13,431 nucleotides of DNA from Bacillota bacterium (GTDB lineage Bacteria > Bacillota > Clostridia > Acetivibrionales > DSM-1351), in the NCBI GenBank assembly GCA_023412635.1, contig JAEYNI010000326.1, forward strand, positions 1-13,431. The letters are read 5' to 3'. The notes below the pieces were generated by a model that saw nothing but the letters and a program-made list of their open reading frames with translations, ran no database searches and was not told the origin of the DNA. Positions 7,251 through 13,431 of this stretch are shown here, in pieces (the stretch's first letter is position 1; every line of letters starts with the position of its first letter). Both the position numbers and the translations under genes were made by a program.

Positions 7251-7317
7251 GTGAGGATCGTCTGCTTCCCATTATGTATATACTGGCGGTATAAGGACGA
7301 ACTTCATTTAAGGCTAA
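7251..7317 (+). repeat. Interspersed palindromic spacer repeat, copy E (best preserved)
   Basis: The arms GTGAGGATCGTC (7251-7262) and GACGAACTTCAT (7296-7307) pair over 12 positions with one A-A mismatch and two G-T wobbles. Inside is a perfect hairpin TATAC (7279-7283), loop TGGCG, GTATA (7289-7293). Bases 7288-7313 match copy A at 25 of 26 positions. The gap 7098-7419 holds no gene; besides this repeat it contains only AT-rich sequence and a possible -10 box near the next gene. Confidence 0.75.
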
Positions 7318-7383
7318 TAAATCAAAGTTAAAATTTTATAAGTATAGCGAAAATGGGAACATAAAGACCAATGCCTAGCGCGC

Positions 7384-7389
7384 TATAAT
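7384..7389 (+). promoter_or_regulatory. Possible -10 box before the small hypothetical gene
   Basis: TATAAT at 7384-7389 is a perfect -10 hexamer, but the position 17 bases upstream (7361-7366) reads ATAAAG, a poor -35. If used, transcription would begin about 25 bases before the ATG at 7420. The evidence is weak. Confidence 0.3.
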
Positions 7390-7419
7390 GTGAGAAAATG
7401 TAAATGATAACAAAAGGAG

Positions 7420-7791
7420 ATGTATTGTTCTGAAGAGGAGTATTTTAATGCTCAAGAAAGTGATATGAAGTTTGCGGTTGAATCTTTTATACCATCCGGA
7501 TTATTTAAGCCAGATGGGGAAACTACAACACCTCCAGTTGCTCAAGCGATATTTAGTGGTAGAATTATTGAAACAAAGAATCGTACTAATGGACATACAG
7601 CTAAAGAATATTTTTGGGCAAAGATAAGTGTATTAGGAGACGAAATTGATGTAGTTGCTGACCCTGAAATTTTAAAGGGGAAATTATTAAATGGTGGAAT
7701 CTTAAGTGGTTCGTTCTGGTTGACAGGGAGAGTTATTGGTGACCTGGAAAAAGAGGAAAAGTGGTTTTGGAAGAAATTATTCCGAAGATAA
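7420..7791 (+). CDS. Hypothetical small protein, possibly truncated at its 5' end
   Basis: The frame encodes 123 residues if it starts at ATG 7420. I do not recognise the family. Residues about 41-110 (AIFSGRIIETKNRTNG...YFWAKISVLGDEIDVVADPEIL...GGILSGSFWLTGRVIG) alternate hydrophobic beta strands with polar turns, suggesting a small beta-barrel such as an OB-like fold; this is a guess from pattern only. It ends in a basic tail, WFWKKLFRR. The start is odd: AAAAGGAG (7412-7419) touches the ATG with no spacer, and the only other in-frame ATG (7465) has no site at proper distance. An in-frame TAA at 7408-7410 prevents an upstream extension. The gene may therefore have lost its true 5' end, perhaps at the edge of the repeat-bearing segment, or use an atypical start. 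No signal peptide is seen. No clear terminator follows. Confidence 0.6.
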   Translation: MYCSEEEYFNAQESDMKFAVESFIPSGLFKPDGETTTPPVAQAIFSGRIIETKNRTNGHTAKEYFWAKISVLGDEIDVVADPEILKGKLLNGGILSGSFWLTGRVIGDLEKEEKWFWKKLFRR

Positions 7792-7915
7792 TATTGTTGC
7801 AATTAAAGAGAGGATCATAAATATCTATCTAATGTACCTTATAAAAATAAAGGCTTTTTACTACTGTGAATTCATGGCTTTGATACATTATTTTCTCTAG
7901 CATTTATCTTTTTTT

Positions 7916-7940
7916 GTTACAATTTTAACCAAATTGTAAC
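7916..7940. promoter_or_regulatory. Perfect inverted repeat, candidate operator of the WG-repeat gene
   Basis: GTTACAATTT (7916-7925) and AAATTGTAAC (7931-7940) are perfect 10-base arms around a 5-base centre TAACC. The repeat lies immediately upstream of a TATAAT -10 box (7962-7967), so it covers roughly positions -58 to -34 and touches the expected -35 site. No T tail follows on the + strand, so it is more likely a binding site for a dimeric regulator than a terminator. The regulator is unknown. The rest of 7803-8055 holds nothing else I can support. Confidence 0.6.
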
Positions 7941-7961
7941 CTTGTTTCCAAAATTAAATTA

Positions 7962-7967
7962 TATAAT
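7962..7967 (+). promoter_or_regulatory. -10 box of the probable WG-repeat gene promoter
   Basis: This is a perfect TATAAT about 88 bases before the ATG at 8056. The -35 position (7939-7944, ACCTTG) is poor and overlaps the edge of the palindrome at 7916-7940, consistent with a promoter that needs, or is blocked by, a regulator. Confidence 0.45.
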
Positions 7968-8055
7968 AGGTTAATGACTTAAAATAATTCTTGATTACAT
8001 ACTTTAAATAGGGTTAATCAATGGAATTAACACTTCGGAAATGAGGTTGAATTAG

Positions 8056-10254
8056 ATGTATAAATGGATATTTTCAATTTTGCTGATTATTTTATTATTA
8101 ACAGGTTATAGTTCACCAAAAAGTAATATTTCTAAAATTACACCTGAAAATGGAATATTAACTCCTGTGGTTAAGTCTCAACTTTCAAAAGAAAAGGCTC
8201 AGGCAAAATATCCAATACTTTTAACATCAGCTTCAGCTAATACAATAGACTTTGTACTTCAATCTGAAGGAATATTTTGCATCTATGCTAATCAAAAATA
8301 TGGATTTATGACTGAAAGCGGACAAGAGATAACTTCTTTCGATTTTGATTTCGCTTATCCTTTCAGCGAAGGATTGGCATGTGTTTGTCGTAATGGTAAG
8401 TATGGATTCATAAACACGAAAGGTGAGCTGGTGCTTCCGTTTATTTATGATAAAGCGAGTTCCTTTAGTGAAGGTTTGGCTTATTTTGAAATTGGCGATG
8501 AATATGGATTGATAAACAAAAGCGGAGATAAGGATTTTTTATTGAATTGTGACAGTGTAAGTTCATTTAAAGAGGGGCTTGCGTATATTTCCTCTGACGG
8601 AGAATACGGATATATTGATAAATCGGGGAATGTAGTAATTAAGCCTTTATATGATGATGTGGGATATTTTCATAATGGACTTGCAAAGGTTCGGATAGGT
8701 AGTAGAATCGGTGTAATAGACAAAAGCGGCAAAGAAATTATTCAACCAATTTATGATGATGTAAGCATTACTGGAAGTAATACAATTATAGAGTTAAATA
8801 ATAAATATGGTTGTATTAACAGCAAAGGGATGGTTATTTTACCACCGAAATATGACGCTATCTCTGTTGAAGAAAACAATATGATTCTCTTTACGACCAA
8901 CGAAAAATGGGGTCTTTCTGATGCGAACGGAAATATAGTTTTGAATCCGATATATGATTATGTTGAACTGATTCCAGAAAACAATTCTGCTGTGATACAA
9001 CAAAATGAAAAATGGGGAATTGTTGATTTTAGCAGAATACTTCGAGTGCCTTTAAAATATGATAGGATATTCTATAACAGTCAAAACGGAGAGAAACTGG
9101 TTAGAGTTACATTAAAAAATAAAACCGGCTTTATAAATTTCTCAGATTATACAGAGATGATTCCACTAATTTATGACTATGCAGGTGATTTTCGTCATGG
9201 ACTTGCAGCAGTTGAATTAGGGGGAAAACATGGCGTAATAGATGAAAAGGGAAATATCGTATTACCTTTCGAATATGATAATACAGAAATTTTTGATAAT
9301 GGCATGATATCTTTTGAACAAGACAATAAGTATGGCTTAGCTGCCCAAGATGGCAAAGTAATAATAAAAAATCAATATGACAGCATTGAGCTATATGGCA
9401 GTTGTTACATCGTTGAAACAGATAATACTTATGGTGTTTTAGACATAAATGGTAATTTAGTAATTCCTCCAACCTACTCCTATATTTCAGATTATTATAA
9501 TGATGTATATAACTCCCGAAATAGCTATATCACGACAAAATACGGTAATAGCAGTGTTAATAATAGCATTTTAATCACGGATGATGATCAGGAGATTGAT
9601 GTATCAAGTTTGATATTATCAAATCAAATTACTCCCAAAATAAAGTTGTTCAGCGATTATACAAAAACCGGTCCTATAAATATATATCTTTCAGAAATCG
9701 ATGCCCCAGCGAATAATTGTACAAAAACTTTCAAATTGTATGATATAGATGATAGCGGGAAACCAATTTTATATTTTTATGCTGAACCGTTTATCAGAGC
9801 TAATTTTCAGCAATCTTACAGCGGATTTTTTTCTATAAAAAATAATAAAGTAAATGAACTGTTAACAGGATATGAATGCGGTGGTTCTTCGGGTGGTGAC
9901 TATGTATGTCTCTATAAGGATATCAAGACTTTAAAAGTTATTATAGGGACTTTTAGCCATGCAGGAGGTTTTGGAGGGAATGCTATTGGAGGAACTTTTT
10001 ATGACTTCAAAAGCGGCAAGGCCTACAATATTGCTTCTAGTATGCGGATAAGCCAAAAAGTTGTAAATTTTAAAGAGAACGATTTGCTTAATAATGCGAA
10101 TTTACTTTATGATGATCAGGGGATTCCGATAGCGGAAGGTGAAATCAAACCTGAAGATTATATAACAGAATATTTAGTTAATGGCAAACGAGTGACTGTG
10201 GATGAGTATGACAATATTTCAAAGAGATTTAGATCCATTCCATTAGGATTTTGA
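8056..10254 (+). CDS. WG-repeat protein, membrane-anchored or exported
   Basis: The protein has 732 residues and starts at ATG 8056, with GAGG at 8043-8046 and 9 bases of spacing. Residues 4-17 are a hydrophobic export segment ending in LLLTGYSS. This looks exactly like a lipoprotein signal (L-T-G-C) except that the acceptor Cys is Tyr18 (TAT at 8107-8109, one base from TGT), so lipidation would be lost. Residues about 72-480 hold twelve WG-type repeats of about 33 residues, each with a core like KYGFINTKGE followed by a PxYD strand (QKYGF, GKYGF, DEYGL, GEYGY, SRIGV, NKYGC, EKWGL, EKWGI, NKTGF, GKHGV, NKYGL, NTYGV). WG repeats are thought to form beta structures for binding at the cell surface; their ligand is unknown. 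Residues about 490-732 are a separate unrecognised beta-rich domain with a Gly-rich patch (ECGGSSGGDY, HAGGFGGNAIGG). It stands alone behind its own promoter and palindrome. Confidence 0.88.
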   Translation: MYKWIFSILLIILLLTGYSSPKSNISKITPENGILTPVVKSQLSKEKAQAKYPILLTSASANTIDFVLQSEGIFCIYANQKYGFMTESGQEITSFDFDFAYPFSEGLACVCRNGKYGFINTKGELVLPFIYDKASSFSEGLAYFEIGDEYGLINKSGDKDFLLNCDSVSSFKEGLAYISSDGEYGYIDKSGNVVIKPLYDDVGYFHNGLAKVRIGSRIGVIDKSGKEIIQPIYDDVSITGSNTIIELNNKYGCINSKGMVILPPKYDAISVEENNMILFTTNEKWGLSDANGNIVLNPIYDYVELIPENNSAVIQQNEKWGIVDFSRILRVPLKYDRIFYNSQNGEKLVRVTLKNKTGFINFSDYTEMIPLIYDYAGDFRHGLAAVELGGKHGVIDEKGNIVLPFEYDNTEIFDNGMISFEQDNKYGLAAQDGKVIIKNQYDSIELYGSCYIVETDNTYGVLDINGNLVIPPTYSYISDYYNDVYNSRNSYITTKYGNSSVNNSILITDDDQEIDVSSLILSNQITPKIKLFSDYTKTGPINIYLSEIDAPANNCTKTFKLYDIDDSGKPILYFYAEPFIRANFQQSYSGFFSIKNNKVNELLTGYECGGSSGGDYVCLYKDIKTLKVIIGTFSHAGGFGGNAIGGTFYDFKSGKAYNIASSMRISQKVVNFKENDLLNNANLLYDDQGIPIAEGEIKPEDYITEYLVNGKRVTVDEYDNISKRFRSIPLGF

Positions 10255-10320
10255 TTCCATATATTTTGGCAATAATTAATTAACAAAAGCCTAAACAGTA
10301 TTGAAAGGGGATAGATAAAA

Positions 10321-11190
10321 ATGGCTGTAGCAAAGCAATATATATCTGATGTTGAGTTAATCCTGTCAAAACGTCATGACAACGGTTGGGATTATTGGAC
10401 AACTCCTGATAAGCGTTTAATTAAAGGAAGTCCATTTACTACTCTTGATTGCGCATATATGTTAAAAGAATTAGGCATGGATGATACTGAACCTGTTTTG
10501 AAGGAGACGACTGACCTGATTCTTGATTCCTGGCGTCAGGACGGACGATTTAAATTATCTCCGCAAGGCGGTATTTATCCTTGTCATACAATTCATGCTG
10601 TCAGAACTCTTTGCCATTTAGGGTATGCCTCTGACAGCAGGCTTAAGAAAACCTTCGAGCATCTTATGGAAATTCAACACAGTGACGGGGGCTGGCGTTG
10701 TAATAAATTCAGCTTTGGGCGAGGGCCGGAAACAGAATACTCAAACCCGGGTCCCACGTTGTTAGCTTTAGATGCTTTCAGATTTACAGATAGTCTAAAT
10801 AAAAATGAAAATCTTGATAAAGCGGTAGAGTTCCTGCTTATGCATTGGGAAGTCCGTAAACCTCTCGGACCTTGTCATTATGGTATGGGCTCACTATTCA
10901 TGCAGGTTGCGTATCCTCTTGCTGCTTACAACCTTTTCTTTTACGTTTATGTTTTGTCCTTCTTCGACATATCGAAGCAAGACAGAAGGTTTCTGGAGGC
11001 AGTGGAGACTTTGGAATCAAAGTTACTTAACGGAAAGATAGTAGTAGAACGTCCCAACCAGAAATTAGCAGGCTTTAACTTTTGCAAAAAAGGAGAGGTA
11101 AGTGATTTGGCCACTGAGCGTTATGGTGAGTTGTTAAAGAATATTGGCAGAAACCATAAAATTAAAGAATTTAACCCATGGAAACAATGA
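10321..11190 (+). CDS. Small terpenoid-cyclase/prenyltransferase-like alpha-toroid protein
   Basis: The protein has 289 residues and starts at ATG 10321, with GAAAGGGG at 10303-10310 and 10 bases of spacing. Repeating helical hairpins carry motifs typical of the alpha/alpha toroid shared by squalene-hopene cyclases and protein prenyltransferase beta subunits: WRQDGRF (71-77) and the QW-like QHSDGGWRC (119-127), with helices such as IHAVRTLCHLGY and TLLALDAFRF between them. It is about half the length of a full squalene-hopene cyclase, and I see no DxDD protonation motif, so a cyclase reaction is doubtful. YPCHT (86-90), GRGPETEYSNPGP (133-145) and LGPCHYGMGS look like conserved active-site or core segments, but I cannot assign substrate or metal ligands. 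There is no signal peptide, so it is probably cytosolic. It lies 66 bases after the WG-repeat gene with no visible terminator between, so co-transcription is possible. Confidence 0.75.
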   Translation: MAVAKQYISDVELILSKRHDNGWDYWTTPDKRLIKGSPFTTLDCAYMLKELGMDDTEPVLKETTDLILDSWRQDGRFKLSPQGGIYPCHTIHAVRTLCHLGYASDSRLKKTFEHLMEIQHSDGGWRCNKFSFGRGPETEYSNPGPTLLALDAFRFTDSLNKNENLDKAVEFLLMHWEVRKPLGPCHYGMGSLFMQVAYPLAAYNLFFYVYVLSFFDISKQDRRFLEAVETLESKLLNGKIVVERPNQKLAGFNFCKKGEVSDLATERYGELLKNIGRNHKIKEFNPWKQ

Positions 11191-11229
11191 ATTATAACCA
11201 AAACTTAATAAAATATAGCTAATTATATT

Positions 11230-11258
11230 GAAGGATTAATCGATAAACTGTCGAATAA
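11230..11258 (+). promoter_or_regulatory. Sigma-H-like promoter of the NlpC/P60 gene
   Basis: GAAGGATTA (11230-11238), 11 bases, GTCGAATAA (11250-11258) fits the sigma-H consensus (RnAGGAwWW, 11-12, RnnGAATww) fully and closely mirrors 442-470. TGTCGAA at 11249-11255 also reads as a Spo0A box. Transcription would begin about 35-40 bases before the NlpC/P60 start codon, pointing to expression in the transition to stationary phase or early sporulation. Confidence 0.6.
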
Positions 11259-11303
11259 TTTCAAAGGTGTTTACTAATCAAATGACAAAATAGGGGATAT
11301 ACA

Positions 11304-12467
11304 ATGCTGCAAAAATACATAAAAAAATTAGTAATTATAGCCTTGCTTTCAACATCATTAACAGTTCTATCTGAGGGGTTTGCCTATGCGGAAACAAATG
11401 GTCAGGTAACAGTTACTGCCGATATATTAAATCTTCGGGAGTCACCAAATACTACTTCAAAAATAATTGGGAAGCTGAAAAGAGGAAGTCAGCTAAAGGT
11501 ACTGCAAAGCTCCGGAGAGTGGTATAAAGTATCAATAGACCGATTGACAGGATGGGTCTCTGTTAAATACGTTACCACTGCAAATACAAGTAATGAAACA
11601 AAGTCAACTACAGATAAGAATACTGATAAGAACATAGATAAAAATGCAGATGCAATTAAAGATATAAATAAAAGCGACAATACATATATATCTGATAATA
11701 ATACAACAAATACAATGACTGAAGCTGCCGCTGTCAAATATGGAGAAATTACTGGCAACAACGTAAATGTGAGAAAAGGCCCGGGCTTATCCTACAGTGT
11801 CATAAAACAGCTAAATAAAGGCGAATTGCTTGCAATTCTAGAGAAAACAGAAAAATGGTATCAAGTGAAATTATCGGATAATGTGCTTGGTTGGGTAAGC
11901 AGTTCGTACATATCGGAGTGTAACCAAACAACTGAACAGACCAAAGACAAAGTAATAGAAAAAGAGTCCGATATTTCTCAAAGTAGTTCCTCAGGTGAAC
12001 AGGGAAGTCAATCAGAAACTTCAGATAATACAAAATTTACTGCTTCTGAGACTTCCGCCTCTCAAACAACTGAGGAAAGTACAGTAGTTATATCAGAATT
12101 AATTGATTTTGCTCAAAGTCTTGTTGGAGTAAAATATATGTATGGAGGCACATCACCTGAGACCGGCTTTGATTGTTCCGGATTTACACAATATGTATTT
12201 GGTAGCTTTGGAATAAAGCTAGAGCGTGTAGCTGCTGATCAGGCAAAACAGGGTGTCGAGGTTAAACAGGAGGAATTGCTGCCTGGAGATCTCGTATTTT
12301 CAGATACTGATGGGGGCAACAATAATATTAATCATGTGGGTATTTACATTGGTGACGGGAAATTCATCAATGCCACCTCAGGTTCCAGTTCCGCAAAAGT
12401 AACAGTAACAAGCTTAGAAAGCAGCTATTGGAAATCAACCTATATGACTGCGCGAAGGATAGTGTGA
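11304..12467 (+). CDS. Secreted SH3b-SH3b-NlpC/P60 peptidoglycan hydrolase
   Basis: The protein has 387 residues and starts at ATG 11304, with AGGGGAT at 11292-11298. A signal peptide covers residues 1-29 (KK, hydrophobic core, cleavage after AYA). SH3b domain 1 spans about 35-90 (LNLRESPN, GEWYKV, GWVSVKYV) and SH3b domain 2 about 146-203 (VNVRKGPG, EKWYQVKL, GWVSSSYI); these bind the cell wall. They are joined by a low-complexity linker with DKN repeats (103-115), and a Ser/Thr/Glu-rich linker follows (207-260). The C-terminal NlpC/P60 domain (about 262-387) has the catalytic Cys291 in FDCSGF and His344 in INHVGIYIG. The third position, often His, appears to be Asn356 in FINATS, which family members tolerate. 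Such enzymes cut the D-gamma-Glu to diamino-acid bond of wall peptides, acting in cell separation, wall turnover or spore formation. The sigma-H-like promoter upstream fits a late-growth role. Confidence 0.93.
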   Translation: MLQKYIKKLVIIALLSTSLTVLSEGFAYAETNGQVTVTADILNLRESPNTTSKIIGKLKRGSQLKVLQSSGEWYKVSIDRLTGWVSVKYVTTANTSNETKSTTDKNTDKNIDKNADAIKDINKSDNTYISDNNTTNTMTEAAAVKYGEITGNNVNVRKGPGLSYSVIKQLNKGELLAILEKTEKWYQVKLSDNVLGWVSSSYISECNQTTEQTKDKVIEKESDISQSSSSGEQGSQSETSDNTKFTASETSASQTTEESTVVISELIDFAQSLVGVKYMYGGTSPETGFDCSGFTQYVFGSFGIKLERVAADQAKQGVEVKQEELLPGDLVFSDTDGGNNNINHVGIYIGDGKFINATSGSSSAKVTVTSLESSYWKSTYMTARRIV

Positions 12468-12544
12468 AAAACACATTATGATACTATATAATTGAAATGA
12501 CTATTATTGCATAAGAAATTCATTATTCTGGAGGAGATTTGTTT

Positions 12545-13009
12545 ATGAGTTATACATTAACAGAAGAAAATTTAAAAAAATTACAGGAAGAATTAGACTA
12601 TAGAATGACTGTAAAGAGAGCAGAAATTGCCAGAGATAAATTAATTGCTGCCGAGCATGGCGACAGGTCGGAAAATGCAGAATACAAGGAAGCCTGCGAG
12701 AGATATCATGCAAACGATAATAGAATTCAGGAATTACTTACAATTATATCTACAGCAGTAATAATTGATCCTAACGTTCAGGATAAGTCTGTATTGGGTA
12801 TTAACAGTAAAGCCAGAATCAAATTCATCGACGATGGAGATGAGGATATAGTAACTTTAGTTACAACTATGGATATAGATACCGCAAAAATGCGTATTAG
12901 TATAGAATCTGATCTTGGAAAGGCTTTAGCCGGTAAAAGAGCTGGAGATATTGTGGAAGTAAATGCTCCAAGCGGAAAGTATTCTGTAGAAATACTGGAG
13001 CTTCTCTAA
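12545..13009 (+). CDS. GreA/GreB-family transcription elongation factor
   Basis: The protein has 154 residues. The start chosen is ATG 12545 because GGAGGAG (12530-12536) lies 8 bases upstream; an in-frame TTG six bases earlier is less well placed. Residues about 1-75 form the antiparallel coiled-coil finger (LTEENLKKLQEELDY..) with the family tip motif HGDRSENAEYKEA, keeping the acidic Asp and Glu that reach into the RNA polymerase secondary channel to stimulate cleavage of backtracked transcripts. The rest is the FKBP-like C-terminal domain, ending in RISIESDLGKALAGKRAGDIVEV and a SGKYSVEILEL strand as in GreA. The length is normal for the family. Divergence from the usual GDLSENAEY motif and from the canonical GreA middle region suggests this could be a second Gre-like paralogue, so no gene symbol is given. 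It probably forms an operon with the PHP gene 28 bases downstream. Confidence 0.88.
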   Translation: MSYTLTEENLKKLQEELDYRMTVKRAEIARDKLIAAEHGDRSENAEYKEACERYHANDNRIQELLTIISTAVIIDPNVQDKSVLGINSKARIKFIDDGDEDIVTLVTTMDIDTAKMRISIESDLGKALAGKRAGDIVEVNAPSGKYSVEILELL

Positions 13010-13037
13010 CCAGTTTATAAAGGAGGCTTAAACTCAC

Positions 13038-13431
13038 ATGCTTGATTGCCACATTCATCTTGAAAGAGGCCCGTATACAATAGATTGGCTTAAAGAATTC
13101 GTCAAGACTGCTGCTGAGCGCGGACTTGATGAGATATATCTGTTGGAGCATAGTCACCGTTATAATGAGTTCATACCTATGTATAAGCCCGTCTGTGATT
13201 ACAGCAACTATCAAAGACAATGGTTTTTGAGCAGGAATACAGGTAAATTATCAATTAAAGAATATTTTCGGTTTATACAAACAGCGAAGCAAATCTCTTT
13301 TCCGATAAAAATTAAGTTCGGTTTAGAGGTTTGTTATTTTGAGGAGTCTGAGCAATTGATCGGAGATATACTGAATGAGTATTCTTTTGACTTTAATGTG
13401 GGCTCGGTGCATTGGGTTGATGGATTCGGCT
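13038..13431 (+). CDS. PHP-domain phosphatase, histidinol-phosphatase (HisK/HisJ) type, 3' partial
   Basis: ATG 13038 follows AAAGGAGG at 13019-13026 with 11 bases of spacing, and the frame runs off the right edge after 131 residues. Motifs of the PHP metallophosphatase family appear in order: DCHIH (His5 and His7), the LLEHSHRYNEF segment (His38, His40), KFGLEV with Glu97, and the VGSVHWVDG segment with His125. These supply ligands for the multi-metal centre. The order and the GSVHWVDG wording resemble HisK/HisJ histidinol-phosphate phosphatases, which make histidinol in histidine synthesis. Many clostridial PHP proteins of this type lie outside his operons, and no other his gene is visible here, so the substrate is uncertain. 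The close spacing to the GreA-like gene and lack of a terminator suggest one transcript. Confidence 0.85.
   Translation, partial: MLDCHIHLERGPYTIDWLKEFVKTAAERGLDEIYLLEHSHRYNEFIPMYKPVCDYSNYQRQWFLSRNTGKLSIKEYFRFIQTAKQISFPIKIKFGLEVCYFEESEQLIGDILNEYSFDFNVGSVHWVDGFG

Noticed and set aside
490..7317. CRISPR array interpretation of the repeated spacers.
   Set aside because: The copies are diverged, separated by whole genes rather than uniform short spacers, and there are no cas genes.
490..7317. Firm call as canonical attC sites.
   Set aside because: I could not place clean RYYYAAC and GTTRRRY core boxes at the ends of the copies, and no integrase is visible; kept only as a hypothesis.
9131..9472. 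Minus-strand open frame inside the WG-repeat gene.
   Set aside because: It is antisense to repetitive coding sequence; its His- and Leu-rich translation is a by-product of the WG repeat codons.
11489..12033. Two minus-strand open frames inside the NlpC/P60 gene.
   Set aside because: They are shadows of a strongly supported gene with complete domain structure and lack start signals.
12539..12544. TTG start two codons upstream of the GreA-like ATG.
   Set aside because: It would leave only two bases after the GGAGGAG site; ATG 12545 has 8-base spacing.

Overview
The window looks like the chromosome of a low-GC, spore-forming Firmicute, most likely a Clostridia member. It is AT-rich, has strong AGGAGG-type Shine-Dalgarno sites, uses a GTG start once, carries two promoters that fit the sigma-H (Spo0H) consensus, and encodes a clostridial-style SH3b-NlpC/P60 wall hydrolase, a GreA-type factor and a PHP phosphatase. 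I cannot name the species. All genes I can support lie on the + strand.

Layout: (1) bases 2-256 are the end of a Kelch-repeat protein, closed by a good intrinsic terminator. (2) About 442-7400 is an accessory, defence-type segment. A sigma-H-like promoter reads into a TIR/SEFIR-domain protein (584-2017), then a HEPN-motif protein (2130-3416), a KAP P-loop NTPase (3785-5989), an AbiJ-like abortive-infection protein broken into three frames (6192-7097), and a small unrecognised protein (7420-7791). (3) From about 7900 the region looks housekeeping or cell-envelope related: a 12-repeat WG-repeat protein (8056-10254), a small terpenoid-cyclase/prenyltransferase-like toroid protein (10321-11190), a secreted SH3b-SH3b-NlpC/P60 hydrolase with its own sigma-H-like promoter (11304-12467), a GreA/GreB-family factor (12545-13009), and the start of a HisK-type PHP phosphatase (13038-end).

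The most interesting signal is in the gaps of the accessory segment. Each defence gene is followed by a related, imperfectly palindromic spacer of about 55-75 bases (core similar to CATTAT..ATATACTGGCGGTATAAGGACGAACTTCAT.TAAGG). Copies or relics sit at 490-547, 2019-2092, 3473-3527, 6049-6160 and 7251-7317, and a larger structured non-coding element lies at 3589-3736. One ORF followed by one foldable repeat, all in one orientation, is the architecture of an integron-like cassette array. No integrase is visible and the repeats do not show clean canonical attC core sites. The system may therefore be a new type of repeat-punctuated defence cassette array, or an ordinary island carrying a dispersed clostridial repeat. 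How the TIR, HEPN, KAP and AbiJ-like proteins relate to each other is inference; they may be independent defence modules.
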